DNA of 64,000 nt from Anadara kagoshimensis (taxonomy: Eukaryota; Mollusca; Bivalvia; Arcoida; Arcidae): positions 56,646,539 to 56,710,538 of the forward strand of contig CM037874.1 in assembly GCA_021292105.1 (NCBI GenBank), given 5' to 3'. The translations under genes were made by a program, and so were the position numbers. Under the pieces are notes generated by a model, which made no database searches, was not told the DNA's origin, and saw nothing but the letters and a program-made list of their open reading frames with translations. Every line of letters begins with the position of its first letter. The stretch's first letter is position 1. Positions 63,845-64,000 of the stretch are shown one piece after another.

Positions 63845-64000
63845 ACAGGCTCGTCGAAAGTTAAAGAATTAGTGCCAAATCGGCAACTCGTCTCGGCCAT
63901 CTTAACAAATTTTCAGGAATCTATAACTCGGCAAGTTTTTAGCAACTAGCTACCCATATCTCGACCATTCGAAGCAGAAAGCTCCTTTCGCTAGCTTAGT
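63845..64000. mobile_element. CAGTACAG-family element, cut by window end
   Basis: Left end TA-CAGGCTCGTCGAAAGTT is diverged; the interior (ccaaatcggcaactcgtctc, ctagctacccatatctcgac) matches 47241 and 62073 copies. Right end is outside. Confidence 0.7.

Overview
The window is animal nuclear DNA: AT-rich, intron-rich and full of short dispersed repeats. The density and style of tRNA-headed SINEs, foldback MITEs and minisatellites suggest a mollusc, most likely a marine bivalve. That assignment is inference; no species is identified. There is no operon, phage, CRISPR or bacterial feature.

Only two host genes can be supported, and they converge tail to tail. (1) Positions 3-3767, plus strand: the 3' half of a microsomal-type cytochrome P450 (clan 2-like), five exons from before the I-helix to the stop codon. 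The K-helix ExxR and heme Cys loop are intact, but the usual acid/Thr pair of the I-helix is missing. (2) Positions 33119-9700, minus strand: an apparently complete ERAL1 gene (Era-like mitochondrial GTPase that chaperones 12S rRNA). I reconstruct 11 coding exons totalling 1596 nt (531 codons plus stop), all in phase, with G1, G3, G4 and G5 GTPase motifs and a C-terminal KH domain. Exon 8 carries a long charged, acidic Ser-rich insert. The intron after it appears to be a GC-AG intron.

Region by region: 3.8-9.7 kb between the genes is MITEs, an 86-bp array, a 162-174-bp satellite and a 70-bp array. The ERAL1 introns (9.85-33.06 kb) hold SINEs, a 38-bp minisatellite, hAT-like elements, a LINE ORF1 relic and a 2.64-kb inverted-repeat element with a perfect 10-bp flanking duplication. 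From 33.1 kb to the end I see no host gene, only mobile elements and arrays: a CAT/CAC array, a CCGT-rich 981-bp inverted-repeat element flanked by TAA, a hAT transposase fragment between hAT-like ends, and several copies of one TA-flanked element that begins CAGTACAG.

The most distinctive signal is that TA-flanked family. At 47.2-48.2 kb its right end has been amplified into about 20 copies of a 36-bp unit. At 59.7-61.4 kb its left end has been amplified into about 21 copies of a 75-bp unit. A third copy sits inside a separate degenerate satellite at 62 kb. Satellite birth from either terminus of one small transposon is therefore visible within 15 kb.
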